Positions 40,286 through 49,574 of a stretch of 64,000 nucleotides of DNA are shown here, piece by piece (the first letter of the stretch is position 1; every line of letters begins with the position of its first letter). Under the pieces are notes generated by a model. That model was not told the origin of the DNA, made no database searches, and was given only the letters and a program-made list of their open reading frames with translations. A program made the translations under genes and the position numbers. Source of the DNA: Epithemia pelagica (lineage: Eukaryota; Bacillariophyta; Bacillariophyceae; Surirellales; Surirellaceae); the NCBI GenBank assembly GCA_946965045.2, contig OX337228.1, positions 3,844,001 to 3,908,000 on the forward strand, in the 5' to 3' direction.

Positions 40286-41674
40286 ATGGATGCGAACACA
40301 ACACGATATGTTATGCTGGCCGGTTCTTTCACAGGTCACAATGCTCCTCTGTTTCGCTTGACGGAGTTATTGTCACGTAAGAAGGACACCGATGGCCATG
40401 AATTGATGGTATCAGTGTTTGGCCCCACTTCTTTTGAAGACGAATTATGGCCGCGATTGACACTAGACCAACGAAAACGCGTCAAGTTTTACAATTACCT
40501 CGTAGCAGAGACTGATTCCACTGCTTCCCCTTCCTTTACCACAATGGAAGAGGCCACACTGGCATTCTGCCGTGACACGTTGAAGTGCACTCCCTGTGAG
40601 AAACTTCATCAAGGATCTCTCTTGAATTCCTCGGTTGTCTTTGCCACTTATCTACTTTGTCAAACGCCCCTCTTGAGACGGATCACAGCTCTCCAACCAC
40701 AAGCCATTATCGGAGATGCCGGCTATCCTTGGGGCTATCTAACTTCCCGTATTCTTGGTCTGCCCTACATATCTTCATGTTCTAGTGCCTTGGAAACCCC
40801 TGATCAAGCTTTGTTCTACTTGCGCGACGTTGATTACATCCAAGCGAGTGTGGTCCTTCTCCAAAGGACCTTCGACATTACATACGACCCGGCAAGTTGC
40901 TACCAAAACTATTCCGATGACTGCACCATTGTCTGGACTATTCCGGAGTTGGATCCAAAAAAAGAACAAATTCGAAAGGTACAATACTTCGGTGGGACCT
41001 CGACCAACAATTCGCCGACATCCGTGACGGACGAACTTGTGCGTGAAGCTCAACGTTTCGAGGGAAAGACGGTGTTGGTTTCCATGGGAACAGTGGTGGG
41101 AGAAGTATTCCCCATGGATCTCAACACTTTGTTTTCAACAATCTCAAACACCATTGGAGGACGGGATGATGTGCTTGTGATCTTGTCGCTTGGGGTAGCC
41201 TATGACGAATTTGTTGAGAACATGCCTATTCCAAAAAATGTTCTTGCTCGTCGTCGTGTGAACCAGCGTCAACTGCTCGGTTCAGGTGCTGTGGATTTGT
41301 TTATCACACACGGTGGAAACAACAGCGTGCATGAGGGCCTCTTTGGCGGTGTTCCCCTGTTGGTCTTGCCCGTGTTTGGCGATCAACATCACAATGCATC
41401 CATGGTCTTGTCGCAGTCTTTGGGCTCGGCCATTTTATCTCCCTTTGCACCAGGACCGTCCAAGAATCTGGACCATGTTACCGCATCTGCAATTCAGATA
41501 CACACGGACCAACTGTTGTTTCCATCGACCCACAATGAGCTCGTTCGAGCTAATTGCCGTCGGGTGCAGCACCAAATGGTTCAGCAGAGTCATTGGGTTG
41601 ATGAGTACGGAGCATCCGTGATCAATGACGTTTGTCGTACTGCAAGTGCAAGGCATGAACAAATACGTGGATAA
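40286..41674 (+). CDS. UDP-glycosyltransferase (GT1 family)
   Basis: 462 residues, single exon. GT-B-fold enzymes of this family transfer a sugar from UDP-sugar to small molecules or lipids. The N-terminal part (YVMLAGSFTGHNAPLFRLTELL) carries the acceptor-side His. The C-terminal donor-binding signature is DLFITHGGNNSVHEGLFGGVPLLVLPVFGDQ (shown in pieces: ITHGGNNSVHEG, then FGDQHHNA), a variant of the UGT consensus. VLVSMGTVVGEV begins the C-terminal Rossmann half. No signal peptide or membrane anchor is seen, which is closer to plant or bacterial UGTs than to animal ER forms. The substrate is unknown. A LINE remnant occupies its upstream region. Confidence 0.85.
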   Translation: MDANTTRYVMLAGSFTGHNAPLFRLTELLSRKKDTDGHELMVSVFGPTSFEDELWPRLTLDQRKRVKFYNYLVAETDSTASPSFTTMEEATLAFCRDTLKCTPCEKLHQGSLLNSSVVFATYLLCQTPLLRRITALQPQAIIGDAGYPWGYLTSRILGLPYISSCSSALETPDQALFYLRDVDYIQASVVLLQRTFDITYDPASCYQNYSDDCTIVWTIPELDPKKEQIRKVQYFGGTSTNNSPTSVTDELVREAQRFEGKTVLVSMGTVVGEVFPMDLNTLFSTISNTIGGRDDVLVILSLGVAYDEFVENMPIPKNVLARRRVNQRQLLGSGAVDLFITHGGNNSVHEGLFGGVPLLVLPVFGDQHHNASMVLSQSLGSAILSPFAPGPSKNLDHVTASAIQIHTDQLLFPSTHNELVRANCRRVQHQMVQQSHWVDEYGASVINDVCRTASARHEQIRG

Positions 41675-42139
41675 ATAGTCGGTCATCGAATGAAAAGCCC
41701 ATACTTTTCTGAACAAGTTGATCTAATCGTGGTAAATGGAACTTTGTGTCCAAGAAACAGCATGATAGACCACTTTGATACTCGAAGCTAAACAATAGAT
41801 CTGGCAATGAATTCAAACTGCATAAAGCAAATGGCAACCCACGTACTGCCATATTCATTGATCATATCTCCCAAAGAGGTGCGTAGATCAATCAATCTTC
41901 TATTGTCATCGTGTCGAACACACGCATCAAGGCTCACACCACCATGGCTCCATTGCTCCTGGGTCAACGTCAACGTCACAAAGTGGTATGGTACACGGTC
42001 TGTTCCCGATTGTCGACTTGTGAGGCTATCAGCAACTACGTCATCGTCGACGTAGAAAAGATTCAAGGGCCAAGAATTCGTTGTTAGGACAGCAGTAATA
42101 TGAATGAGCCAATTCGCTGCTTGTGTATTCCATAGCCAG

Positions 42140-42194
42140 CTCTACTAATCTCTCTAGCTAGCTCGCTACTAGCTAGCTAGAGATTACTGTAGAG
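42140..42194. repeat. Long imperfect hairpin
   Basis: CTCTAC-TAATCTCTCTAGCTAGCT, a 7-base loop, then AGCTAGCTAGAGATTA-CT-GTAGAG. The arms are complementary over about 22 bp with a 2-base bulge on each side. The surrounding 150 bp repeat related AG/CT words. It could be a small MITE remnant, a small-RNA precursor or a terminator-like structure. Confidence 0.7.
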
Positions 42195-42863
42195 AGAGAG
42201 CATTAGAGTTGGAGATGGAGAGGTATGTGGATCTTTACTATAGCTCTACTCCTACAAGCTAATACTTAGTAGAGCAGAGAGAGTAAAGAGTAAGAGTAGC
42301 CTTACAATTTACAATACGAGTAGGTCCGCCTGTTCGGGGTCATCACGACGAGCTTCACCCAATACGCGTCCACATGAGCGACGCGCCTCCATTAATTTCA
42401 GACTGGGATTAACCAAAGTAAGAGACCAAGGCAACCAATCACATTTCGTTCTTTTTCTCCGAATATCTAAGCGATTTGATTGGTCGTCTAGAATCAAATA
42501 CCGAGATCAAAAATCAACCACAGCTTCGTAGATTGATGAGATGAGATGAGATGAACAAAACAACGAATCACATATCACAAATCACAAAGCGTTTGTCATC
42601 AATTCCCGCGGCGCTTCCTTCGTACATCGTAGTAGAGATCCTACATGGCTCTTCTCGTTTGAATCGATCTAGAGGCGGAAAACTCAGATCATCAACTTGC
42701 AACGTTGCCAGTTTCAGCTCATTTTCTCACAGATCACATTCTCCACGCAAGTCTTTTCTTTCATTTACGCGTGGGTCTGAGTTAACTGCTTCCAATAAAG
42801 GTGAGCATTTCATTTCTCTGTAGAGAAGTCGGATGGATGGAAGGATGGCGCCTTCCTTAAAGG

Positions 42864-42903
42864 CACCTTGTCGTTCACCTTGTCGTTCACCTTGTCGTTC
42901 ACC
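42864..42903. repeat. 12-bp tandem repeat, 3.3 copies
   Basis: CACCTTGTCGTT is repeated three times exactly and followed by CACC. Confidence 0.95.
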
Positions 42904-42995
42904 TGTGAATCCGGCGAGCGTTGAGCTAGCCTTTCCCGATGTCCAGAAGAATCAGTACGACCTCTCTGCAGGCCTTTTCATGAGGGACCATGGAA

Positions 42996-43051
42996 GGTAC
43001 CAATGAGAGTGTCCGTTCCAACATGGTACCAATGAGAGTGTCCGTTCCAAC
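42996..43051. repeat. 29-bp tandem duplication
   Basis: A 27-base block beginning GGTACCAATGAGAGTGTCCG occurs at 42996-43022 and again at 43025-43051, separated by AT. The copies are identical, indicating a recent slippage or duplication. Confidence 0.95.
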
Positions 43052-43305
43052 TTTTGATAAGAGCTTGAGACCTTTTCTGCTTTCTATTATGTTCGTCGTC
43101 ATGCCTGGTACCGACACGTCATGATTCGTGACTCCATACCATTATGCAGTCTTGTCTTGCCTGAAGAGTTTTGGCTGGGCGTTTGGGTGTTGGGAGTTGG
43201 GACGTGTTTTAAAGCCCGATGTCGCTGTGACAGTTTTGCTTTTACCCAAAGGATAGTTTGCAGTCATCCCGACTTGGGCCAAGGCGACCCACCCCGATTC
43301 CCAAG

Positions 43306-43530
43306 ATGCTTTCGTTTGTGGAGTTTTTTTTCCTCGGTATACTCTCCGCTTTTCTTGTGTCGCTGCTGCGGTGTACTTCTGCCGCTTTTTCGTCCAGACA
43401 GTGCTTCAAGGACGTTGTTGATCTCACTGCACCTTTGTTCGACTCTTTGTTTGATTCTTTAAGATATCCTTTGTCTAACCAGGTGGAGGTAGTAACAGGT
43501 TGCCTTGATTCGGTGATTGAGAAAGGTTAG
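43306..43530 (+). CDS. Possible small secreted protein or uORF
   Basis: 74 codons from ATG 43306. The first ~27 residues (MLSFVEFFFLGILSAFLVSL) look like a signal peptide, followed by a short soluble part with no family resemblance. It lies 132 bp upstream of the transmembrane LRR gene on the same strand, so it may instead be part of that gene's 5' UTR. Weak call. Confidence 0.25.
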   Translation: MLSFVEFFFLGILSAFLVSLLRCTSAAFSSRQCFKDVVDLTAPLFDSLFDSLRYPLSNQVEVVTGCLDSVIEKG

Positions 43531-43661
43531 AAAGTCGGAAGGACTCATTGTTCTTTTTTGTTTGTTTCCGTGGGTGTGGTAGATTCACTCTCATTTTTAT
43601 ATCTCCCTCTTTATGATTACTCTCAGAGTAATAAGTGCTTGTTCCTTTCATATCTGATACC

Positions 43662-46600
43662 ATGTCGTCTCATGGGGATTTGAATGGACACGAAGCTGGC
43701 TATGCGAGTCGAGCAAGTGCTGCAGCTGCGGGGGCTGAAATAGATCCAAACCCTGCTCCGATAGAGCTCCTGAATTTTGAAGCTGATTTGATTGCAAGCA
43801 TGTCGCCTATTCGATTGGCCACTGCGCGTGCCGGTGATGAGAGTAAACCAAAAGCTCGGTCGAACGACGATGCAATGGAAGACAACGACGCCTACTTTGA
43901 CGACGAGATGATGGCGAGTAAAATGCCTGCCAACAGTGTTCCTGCAGCGGCTTCTGCCGCCGTCGCTAACACATCAAATGATGTCTCGCCTGTGGCTACT
44001 TCTCCGGCTTTTGCTGCCGCAGCTTCCGCCGACGGAAGTTCGTGGAAAGATGATTATAGTACCGGTGGAAAAGATGAAGATGATTTTGCACAATCAAATG
44101 CCCCTCCTCATGAACAAGAGGCTTTTGGAATCGAAGCTCATGTTTCTAAGAAGCAAGTACCACCGCAAGTTGCTGCCTCATCGCACGTTGCAGCTGCCAA
44201 AGAGCCGTCAAGTTCGCCCCCTTTTGTATCAGATGGCACAAATGAGGATCAAGAAAGCAACCTGGATACTGGAGCCACCAAACCTGGAGCTGTTTCTGTA
44301 GGTGCGGGGGCTGCAGCGCTTTCGCAGATGGAGCAAGATATCATTGCAAAGCAAATGAGTGGTGGTAGCTCCCGACTTCTACAAATGGAACAAGACGTTG
44401 TAGCAAAACAAGAAGCAAATCGTGGTTCACCAGCGGTCTTGCCCGGAGCTGTCGCTGTTGGTGGCTCTCCGTTGTCGCAACTGGAACAAGATGTCTTAGC
44501 AAAACAACAAGCCAGTGAACGTTCCGGGGAGCTAACACCTGGAGTTGTTGCCGTCGGAGGCTCTCAGCTTTCTCAAATGGAACGGGATGTCGCGGCAAAA
44601 CAGCGGGCAGGGAGTGCAATGTCAAGCAGCCCCGGGGCAATTGCTGTTGGTGGAGCTCAACTCTCTCAAATGGAGCAGGATGTTGCAGCCAAGGAAGGCG
44701 TCAACCAGCTTTCATTGGGTGATGATCGAAGAACCATGACAGTTGGAGGCTCTCAGCTTTCTCAAATGGAGCAAGATGTAGTCTCCAAACAGCGAGCGAG
44801 TCAAAGTTCCTTTGACGTTGCTCCTGGAGCAGTGGCAGTTGGAGGATCTCAGCTTTCTCAAATGGAGCAAGATGTAATCTCCAAACAGCGAGCGAGTCAA
44901 CGTTCCTTTGACGTTGCACCTGGAGCAGTGGCAGTTGGAGGCTCTCAGCTTTCTCAAATGGAAGGGGATGTTGCGGCTAAACAGCGAGGAGATTCATTTG
45001 CTGTGGGTGGACCTCAGCTGTCGCAAATGGAGCAAGACGTTGCTGCGAAAAGCAATTCAGCTGGAGGCACTACCCTCTCACAGTTGGAACAGGATGTGAC
45101 AGCGAAACGCCAAGCAAGCCAACCTGGAGCTATGGCAAATGAAAGAGCTCAACTTTCCCAGCTCGAAGAAGATGTTGCTGCGAAACATGGAGGACTCGCT
45201 AATGCGGCTGTTCTTGCACCTGGGGCATTGCTTGTAACTGCGGCCACTGGCCCCGGGGCTTCCTCGGAACTCAATACGATGGAGGATGTTGTGAACCAAA
45301 AGAATCAGTTTGGATCGATGGGCACTGGTCAATCAGAGCTCACATCTCTGGAAGATGCTCTTTTTAACAAGGCTCAAGTCGACAACGGCAGAGAAGCATC
45401 TGGTGTTCTAAGCGAAGTGGCTGACAAATCTGGTTTTGGGGAAGGGTCATTCCCTGAAGCTCCAAAGGCTCTGGAACCTGAACAAGCTCCCAAAGGCAAT
45501 GACCAAATGGGATCAGGAGTTGCGGCTGGTGTGGCCCCAGATGTGGAGTACGGTGTTGACGAACCAAACTACGAGGGACTGGCTGTCGCAACACCAGTAA
45601 GAGACGAAGAGGAGGATGCACACATCCAACCAGCGATCGAATACGATCCAGATGCAAAACAGCCTCTAAGCACGTACCGCCGCCGCCGCTTTAGATTATA
45701 CGCGTTTCTTGCGTTTTTCGCGCTGGTTGCTGCAGCCGTTGGAGCAGTGATTGGTGTTGTGGTGAAGGATAATAGCAAAAGCGAGTCATCGTCGACCAGC
45801 TACCGCGAGACTCTGGGCATAAAGGAGCGCATTCAACGTCTCGTGGGAATCGAAGAACTGGATGACCCTGAATCTCCATACGCCAAGGCCCTTGAATGGA
45901 TTACCCATGATGACCCCTTTGAGGTTGTTCCGGATTCACCCAACTTCATTCAACGATATATCTGTGTGTACTTTTACTTTGCCACAACCATTGAGGGACC
46001 ATGGAGGTCCTGTAACCCGCCTGGAGAAGGTGATCCGGACTTTTGCGCTTTCAGCAAGTTGGCGAATGTGGATCCGCCTGCCTACAGGGAATTTTCGTGG
46101 ACACGTTGGTTGACTGGTCGGCATGAATGTGCCTGGGCGGGGCTTGCCTGTGATGATGCGCTTCAAATCCGTGCAGTTGAAATCAGTACGTACCGCATGT
46201 TTCTTTGTAGTAACTGTTGTGTCGATGTATCTCATTCTGCTTTGTTTGTGACAGGTGGCCAGGAGATGTCGGGTACATTTCCAGCTGGATTGAAGCATAT
46301 GCCTTTCCTGCAGTCGGTTGCTTTAATTGCAAACTCGTTGAAAGGTCCTCTTCCTCCTGATCTAATGGAGATGAAGTACCTTGTGAATTTGGAACTTCAT
46401 TTTAACGAGTTTACAGGCCCCATACCGGAAGAATGGTGGAATGCGCAAAACCTGGGTCGTCTCAATCTCATTCAAAACCTGCTTACTGGCACAATTTCGT
46501 CCAAAATCGCAAATATGCAAGACTTGGGTGCCTTGTATCTGGATGGCAACAGACTTAAGGGCACGATTCCTAAGGAGATTGGGAAACTTTCGACGCTTCG

Positions 46601-47165
46601 CTTCATGCGGCTTGGAAACAACGAACTCGATGGCTCTATTCCCGAAGAGATGGGTGGCATGGCCAGCATTGAATCACTTAGACTTCAATCTAACAAGTTG
46701 AGTGGTGATTTACCCGACATGTTTCAGAACATGACGAGTCTTAATGACTTCAGAGTTCAGGATAACGTTGACCTTGGTGGACCCCTCCCTGATTCATTCT
46801 TCCAAATGTCGCTGCTTCGCCGTATGGACTTTCGAGGCTGTCAATTCTCCGGTCCTCTAACCCCACGTCCAGAATGGACTAAATTCTCGAGACTGTTGGA
46901 ATTGCTATTAACGGGTAATCCATTCAGTGGCCCATTCCCTGAAGAAATCAAAAGTCTACGGAGGCTTCGCACTATTCAAGTCGCAGGAACAGATCTTACC
47001 GGAAACTTCCCGCAGGAGATATGTGACATGCTCGGTAACAACGTTGATGTTGTTTCGGGATTGGAAGCAAACTGCCGAGAAGACGTTCCCAATGGACCAG
47101 AGCTCAATTGTACGTGTTGCGGCACATGTTGCGATACCAACGGAGAAAATTGTCTCGTACAGTAA
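43662..47165 (+). CDS. Single-pass transmembrane LRR protein with 13-copy internal repeat
   Basis: Exons 43662-46185 and 46255-47165, intron 69 nt (GTACGT...GACAG); 1,144 residues. The N-terminal ~670 residues are Ala/Ser/acid-rich and hold about 13 degenerate copies of a repeat with core LSQMEQDVxAKQ, spaced 20-32 residues apart (about residues 215-575). One membrane segment (LYAFLAFFALVAAAVGAVIGVVV, about 678-702) follows an RRRR stop-transfer-like cluster, predicting a cytosolic N-terminus. The C-terminal part has a Cys-containing cap (HECAWAGLACDD), about ten plant-type LRRs (for example LGRLNLIQNLLTGTI, LGALYLDGNRLKGTIP) and a Cys-rich end. It resembles a receptor ectodomain without kinase. 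The cytosolic repeats may bind a partner. No signal peptide. Confidence 0.85.
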   Translation: MSSHGDLNGHEAGYASRASAAAAGAEIDPNPAPIELLNFEADLIASMSPIRLATARAGDESKPKARSNDDAMEDNDAYFDDEMMASKMPANSVPAAASAAVANTSNDVSPVATSPAFAAAASADGSSWKDDYSTGGKDEDDFAQSNAPPHEQEAFGIEAHVSKKQVPPQVAASSHVAAAKEPSSSPPFVSDGTNEDQESNLDTGATKPGAVSVGAGAAALSQMEQDIIAKQMSGGSSRLLQMEQDVVAKQEANRGSPAVLPGAVAVGGSPLSQLEQDVLAKQQASERSGELTPGVVAVGGSQLSQMERDVAAKQRAGSAMSSSPGAIAVGGAQLSQMEQDVAAKEGVNQLSLGDDRRTMTVGGSQLSQMEQDVVSKQRASQSSFDVAPGAVAVGGSQLSQMEQDVISKQRASQRSFDVAPGAVAVGGSQLSQMEGDVAAKQRGDSFAVGGPQLSQMEQDVAAKSNSAGGTTLSQLEQDVTAKRQASQPGAMANERAQLSQLEEDVAAKHGGLANAAVLAPGALLVTAATGPGASSELNTMEDVVNQKNQFGSMGTGQSELTSLEDALFNKAQVDNGREASGVLSEVADKSGFGEGSFPEAPKALEPEQAPKGNDQMGSGVAAGVAPDVEYGVDEPNYEGLAVATPVRDEEEDAHIQPAIEYDPDAKQPLSTYRRRRFRLYAFLAFFALVAAAVGAVIGVVVKDNSKSESSSTSYRETLGIKERIQRLVGIEELDDPESPYAKALEWITHDDPFEVVPDSPNFIQRYICVYFYFATTIEGPWRSCNPPGEGDPDFCAFSKLANVDPPAYREFSWTRWLTGRHECAWAGLACDDALQIRAVEISTYRMFLCSNCCVDVSHSALFVTGGQEMSGTFPAGLKHMPFLQSVALIANSLKGPLPPDLMEMKYLVNLELHFNEFTGPIPEEWWNAQNLGRLNLIQNLLTGTISSKIANMQDLGALYLDGNRLKGTIPKEIGKLSTLRFMRLGNNELDGSIPEEMGGMASIESLRLQSNKLSGDLPDMFQNMTSLNDFRVQDNVDLGGPLPDSFFQMSLLRRMDFRGCQFSGPLTPRPEWTKFSRLLELLLTGNPFSGPFPEEIKSLRRLRTIQVAGTDLTGNFPQEICDMLGNNVDVVSGLEANCREDVPNGPELNCTCCGTCCDTNGENCLVQ

Positions 47166-47382
47166 CCGGCAGGGACTAAGATAGAAAGCTCGATCGCAAT
47201 GAATACTGGTGATAGTCGAATTTATACTTTACACTCCAGTGCTTATCTGCTACCTCGTCTTCGGGTGGACTCCGTCGAAGGACTCAAGGTTTTAGTCACA
47301 TACGAGCATAGAGCTGAAAGGAACAAAACATTTCTGATACCACACTGTCCATAGCTGAAAGAGGACAACGAGTAGGGGCGCG
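47166..47382. other. Convergent spacer
   Basis: 217 bp between the LRR stop and the HU-like gene stop; only 3' UTRs expected. Confidence 0.6.
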
Positions 47383-47853
47383 TTACTTTCCGTTTATTGC
47401 GTCTTTCCATGTCTTGGACGGCGTAAAGGAAGGGCTCTTGGAGGCAGGGATGATCAGTTCTTCGCCAGTTTGGGGGTTCCTTCCTTTTCGTTCCGAGCGA
47501 TCCTTCAAGGTGAAGGATCCAAATCCAGGGAACGCAATTTTCTTTCCTTGGCCAACTTGTTCTTGAATAATTCCGAGCACTGTTTGCAACGACGCTTCGG
47601 CATCCTTTTTGGAGACGCCCGTTCTCTCGGCGAGCGCAGCAACAAATTCGGACTTTTTGAAAGCTTCTGGCGATGGCGTTTCTTTCTTAGTACTTTTCTT
47701 TGTCGACAACAAAAAGGTCGCAGGTCGAACGTCTATCTGAAAGCAAGCAACTTCTCCTTGACTGCTTCCGGTTCTCGGTTGACAAAGAAATGCGCCAGCG
47801 GCTCTAATCATCAAAAGCATACACCATAGGTAAAGTGAGACCCTCATCCCCAT
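47383..47853 (-). CDS. hupA-like: HU-like (bacterial histone-like) DNA-binding protein, plastid-targeted
   Basis: 156 residues from ATG 47853, single exon. The last ~90 residues are a full HU/IHF domain (KKSEFVAALAERTGVSKKDA, IAFPGFGSFTLKDR, GRNPQTGEEL, then PSFTPSKTWKDAI), which bends and compacts DNA. The N-terminus is a hydrophobic signal (MRVSLYLWCMLLMIRAAGAF) with Phe right after the predicted cleavage site (AAGA-F). This matches the ASAFAP-type bipartite targeting motif of diatom plastids, so it probably packages plastid nucleoids. A frame extends 10 codons upstream but begins with TTG. It is divergent from the uS15 gene. Confidence 0.92.
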   Translation of the reverse strand: MGMRVSLYLWCMLLMIRAAGAFLCQPRTGSSQGEVACFQIDVRPATFLLSTKKSTKKETPSPEAFKKSEFVAALAERTGVSKKDAEASLQTVLGIIQEQVGQGKKIAFPGFGSFTLKDRSERKGRNPQTGEELIIPASKSPSFTPSKTWKDAINGK

Positions 47854-48393
47854 TGTCGAAGAAAAGGCTTTTAAGTCCAACAACGAAGATGATACAGATC
47901 CACCCGAAGTATCTTTGGTGTCCTGTGTCCATCAAAACATAGAATCGGCCACAAGGAAAAGCAGAAGGCTTTTCCTCCGCCATTCAATTGCGAGTTCTGC
48001 ACTGACCACTGACCATCGTCAAATCATGCGACTGATGATGCGACTGGATACCCTATCGCTTAGGGATGTAAGGCACGACAGACCGGAGAAAGCAGTTTGT
48101 GGGGTAACAGAAAGTGTATTCAGGTTATCATTGACTCTTCCACCTCCTTCCACCCCACATGGACAAGAGTTCTCGAGGTCCACACAAACACTCATGGCCA
48201 CCACAGCCGAACAGACGTCACATGAGTCACCCATCACAATCCCCGCCAGCAAAACTGATCAATCAATATCAACAATCACCACAACAGAGAGAACAGGCGA
48301 GTGAACAAGCGCTCTTTGTAGTCACAATCGATTGTCACCTCCTCCCAAGTATACCGTTTGGTTTATATTGCATCTTTATCCCTCGGTTATAGA
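47854..48393. promoter_or_regulatory. Divergent promoter, HU-like / uS15
   Basis: 540 bp between two plastid-protein genes transcribed away from each other. Small frames inside are without domain support. A TTATAG-type element lies at 48387-48392 next to the uS15 ATG. Shared expression is inferred from arrangement only. Confidence 0.45.
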
Positions 48394-49265
48394 ATGATTT
48401 CCACACGAGCAGTCCTCCTGGAGCTTTTGTTGTTGGCGTATAGCACAAGCGGCTTTTCTCCGCTGCCATACAACACGCATTCGGTACGTTTGTCAAAGAA
48501 TTTAGACGATGTGGACGTTCTTGAGCGCGTCTGCAAGATATGAGAACTCTGGAATTGTACATTATCCATCGCGAAAGTCGAGGATCTTTGTTGTCTACTG
48601 GATTGAATCGATTGTTTCGTGATCCGTATCGCTGATGGCTGTGATTGTGATGGGTGGGTGTGGGATGTCACCGGCGTTGACTAGTGCTAACTTTCTCATA
48701 TTTTTTATTTTTCTTTTGTTAGGCTCTTCAACAGATGCAGAGATTCCAACCGCTTATGGCTGATATCAGTGACTCATTGGAAGACGACGAGGACTTTGGG
48801 GATATTGACTCTCCGCCCGCGGACGACTATATTGTCAATGTAGGAGAGCTTGAAGAAGACGATGATGATGAAGCCGTCGGTGTTGAAGACGATGGTGAAC
48901 CACCTGCGTGGGCAGTCTCACAACAACGTATCCAAGAGCTTCGGGAGAAGTACCGGCGACACGATAAGGATACCGGTAGTCCGGAATACCAGGTTGCCGG
49001 CATGACCGAACGAATTAGCTACTTGACCAAGCACTTGCAAACCCACCCCAAAGACTTTTCTACTCGTCGTGGTCTCGTTGCCTTGGTCAACAAGCGAAGA
49101 CGTCTTCTCAATTACCTCTTCCGCGAAGATATTGAACGCTACAAGGCACTTGTTTCGAGCTTGGGTGTGCGTCACAGAGCACCAGGACGTGTCGAGAATC
49201 GTGATGAAAAGTATTCTCGCTTCCCGAAACAAAAAGCTGTCAAAAAGCACCTTGTCAAGAAGTGA
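48394..49265 (+). CDS. RPS15: Ribosomal protein uS15, probably plastid
   Basis: Exons 48394-48483 (30 codons) and 48723-49265, intron 239 nt (GTACGT...GTTAG); 210 residues. Exon 1 encodes a signal peptide (MISTRAVLLELLLLAY) ending TSG-FSPLP, an ASAFAP-like site, consistent with plastid import. An acidic linker of about 60 residues follows. The uS15 core has DTGSPEYQVAGMTERISYL, HPKDFSTRRGLVALVNKRRRLLNYL and a basic tail ending KKHLVKK. It binds 16S rRNA in the small subunit. Signal exon and mature domain are split by the intron, a layout compatible with exon-based acquisition of targeting. Confidence 0.9.
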
Positions 49266-49574
49266 GCTTCTATGGTGTGTTGCAATTCTTTCCTCTTTAT
49301 CTCTAACCTAGTCACCCGTATTATGGACATAGTTCCTCCAGATCCGAATATGCTTTTCGTGATTTTTAATCGGATCTGGACTATTTGTAGGCTCAGTAAT
49401 TCAATACAGCAGTAAGCCTTATTTATTCATTCCGCGTAATTTTTCAAAGCAACTCTAGCAACATTAATACATGTATTTTGAATAAACTCCAACAACTGTT
49501 GGCCATACAGAAACCGGGCAGGACATTTCAACCTATTTCAACACTTGAACACAAGCGCGTTCGGAACGCGACGC
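49266..49574. other. Convergent spacer
   Basis: 309 bp between the uS15 stop and the ABC-F stop; AT-rich, 3' UTRs only. An inverted pair GATCCGAATATG / CGGATCTGG near 49341-49380 could form a weak stem. Confidence 0.5.

Larger units (their letters stand above)
41675..43661. other. About 2 kb mostly non-coding region
   Basis: No frame with a recognisable domain. Contents that can be seen: a strong hairpin (42140-42194), CT/AG-rich stretches to about 42300, ATGAG repeats near 42537, a 12-bp tandem repeat, a 29-bp tandem duplication, and one small frame with a signal-peptide-like start (43306-43530). The right end must carry the promoter of the transmembrane LRR gene. Confidence 0.5.

Noticed and set aside
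40075-40380. Plus-strand frame overlapping the start of the glycosyltransferase
   Set aside because: A shadow of the LINE and glycosyltransferase frames.
43121-43462. Plus-strand Cys/Leu-rich frame of 113 codons
   Set aside because: It overlaps another small frame, has no domain and lies in the likely 5' region of the LRR gene.
47915-48304. Plus-strand frame of 129 codons in the HU / uS15 spacer
   Set aside because: Ser/Thr-rich low-complexity with no motif; sits in a probable bidirectional promoter.
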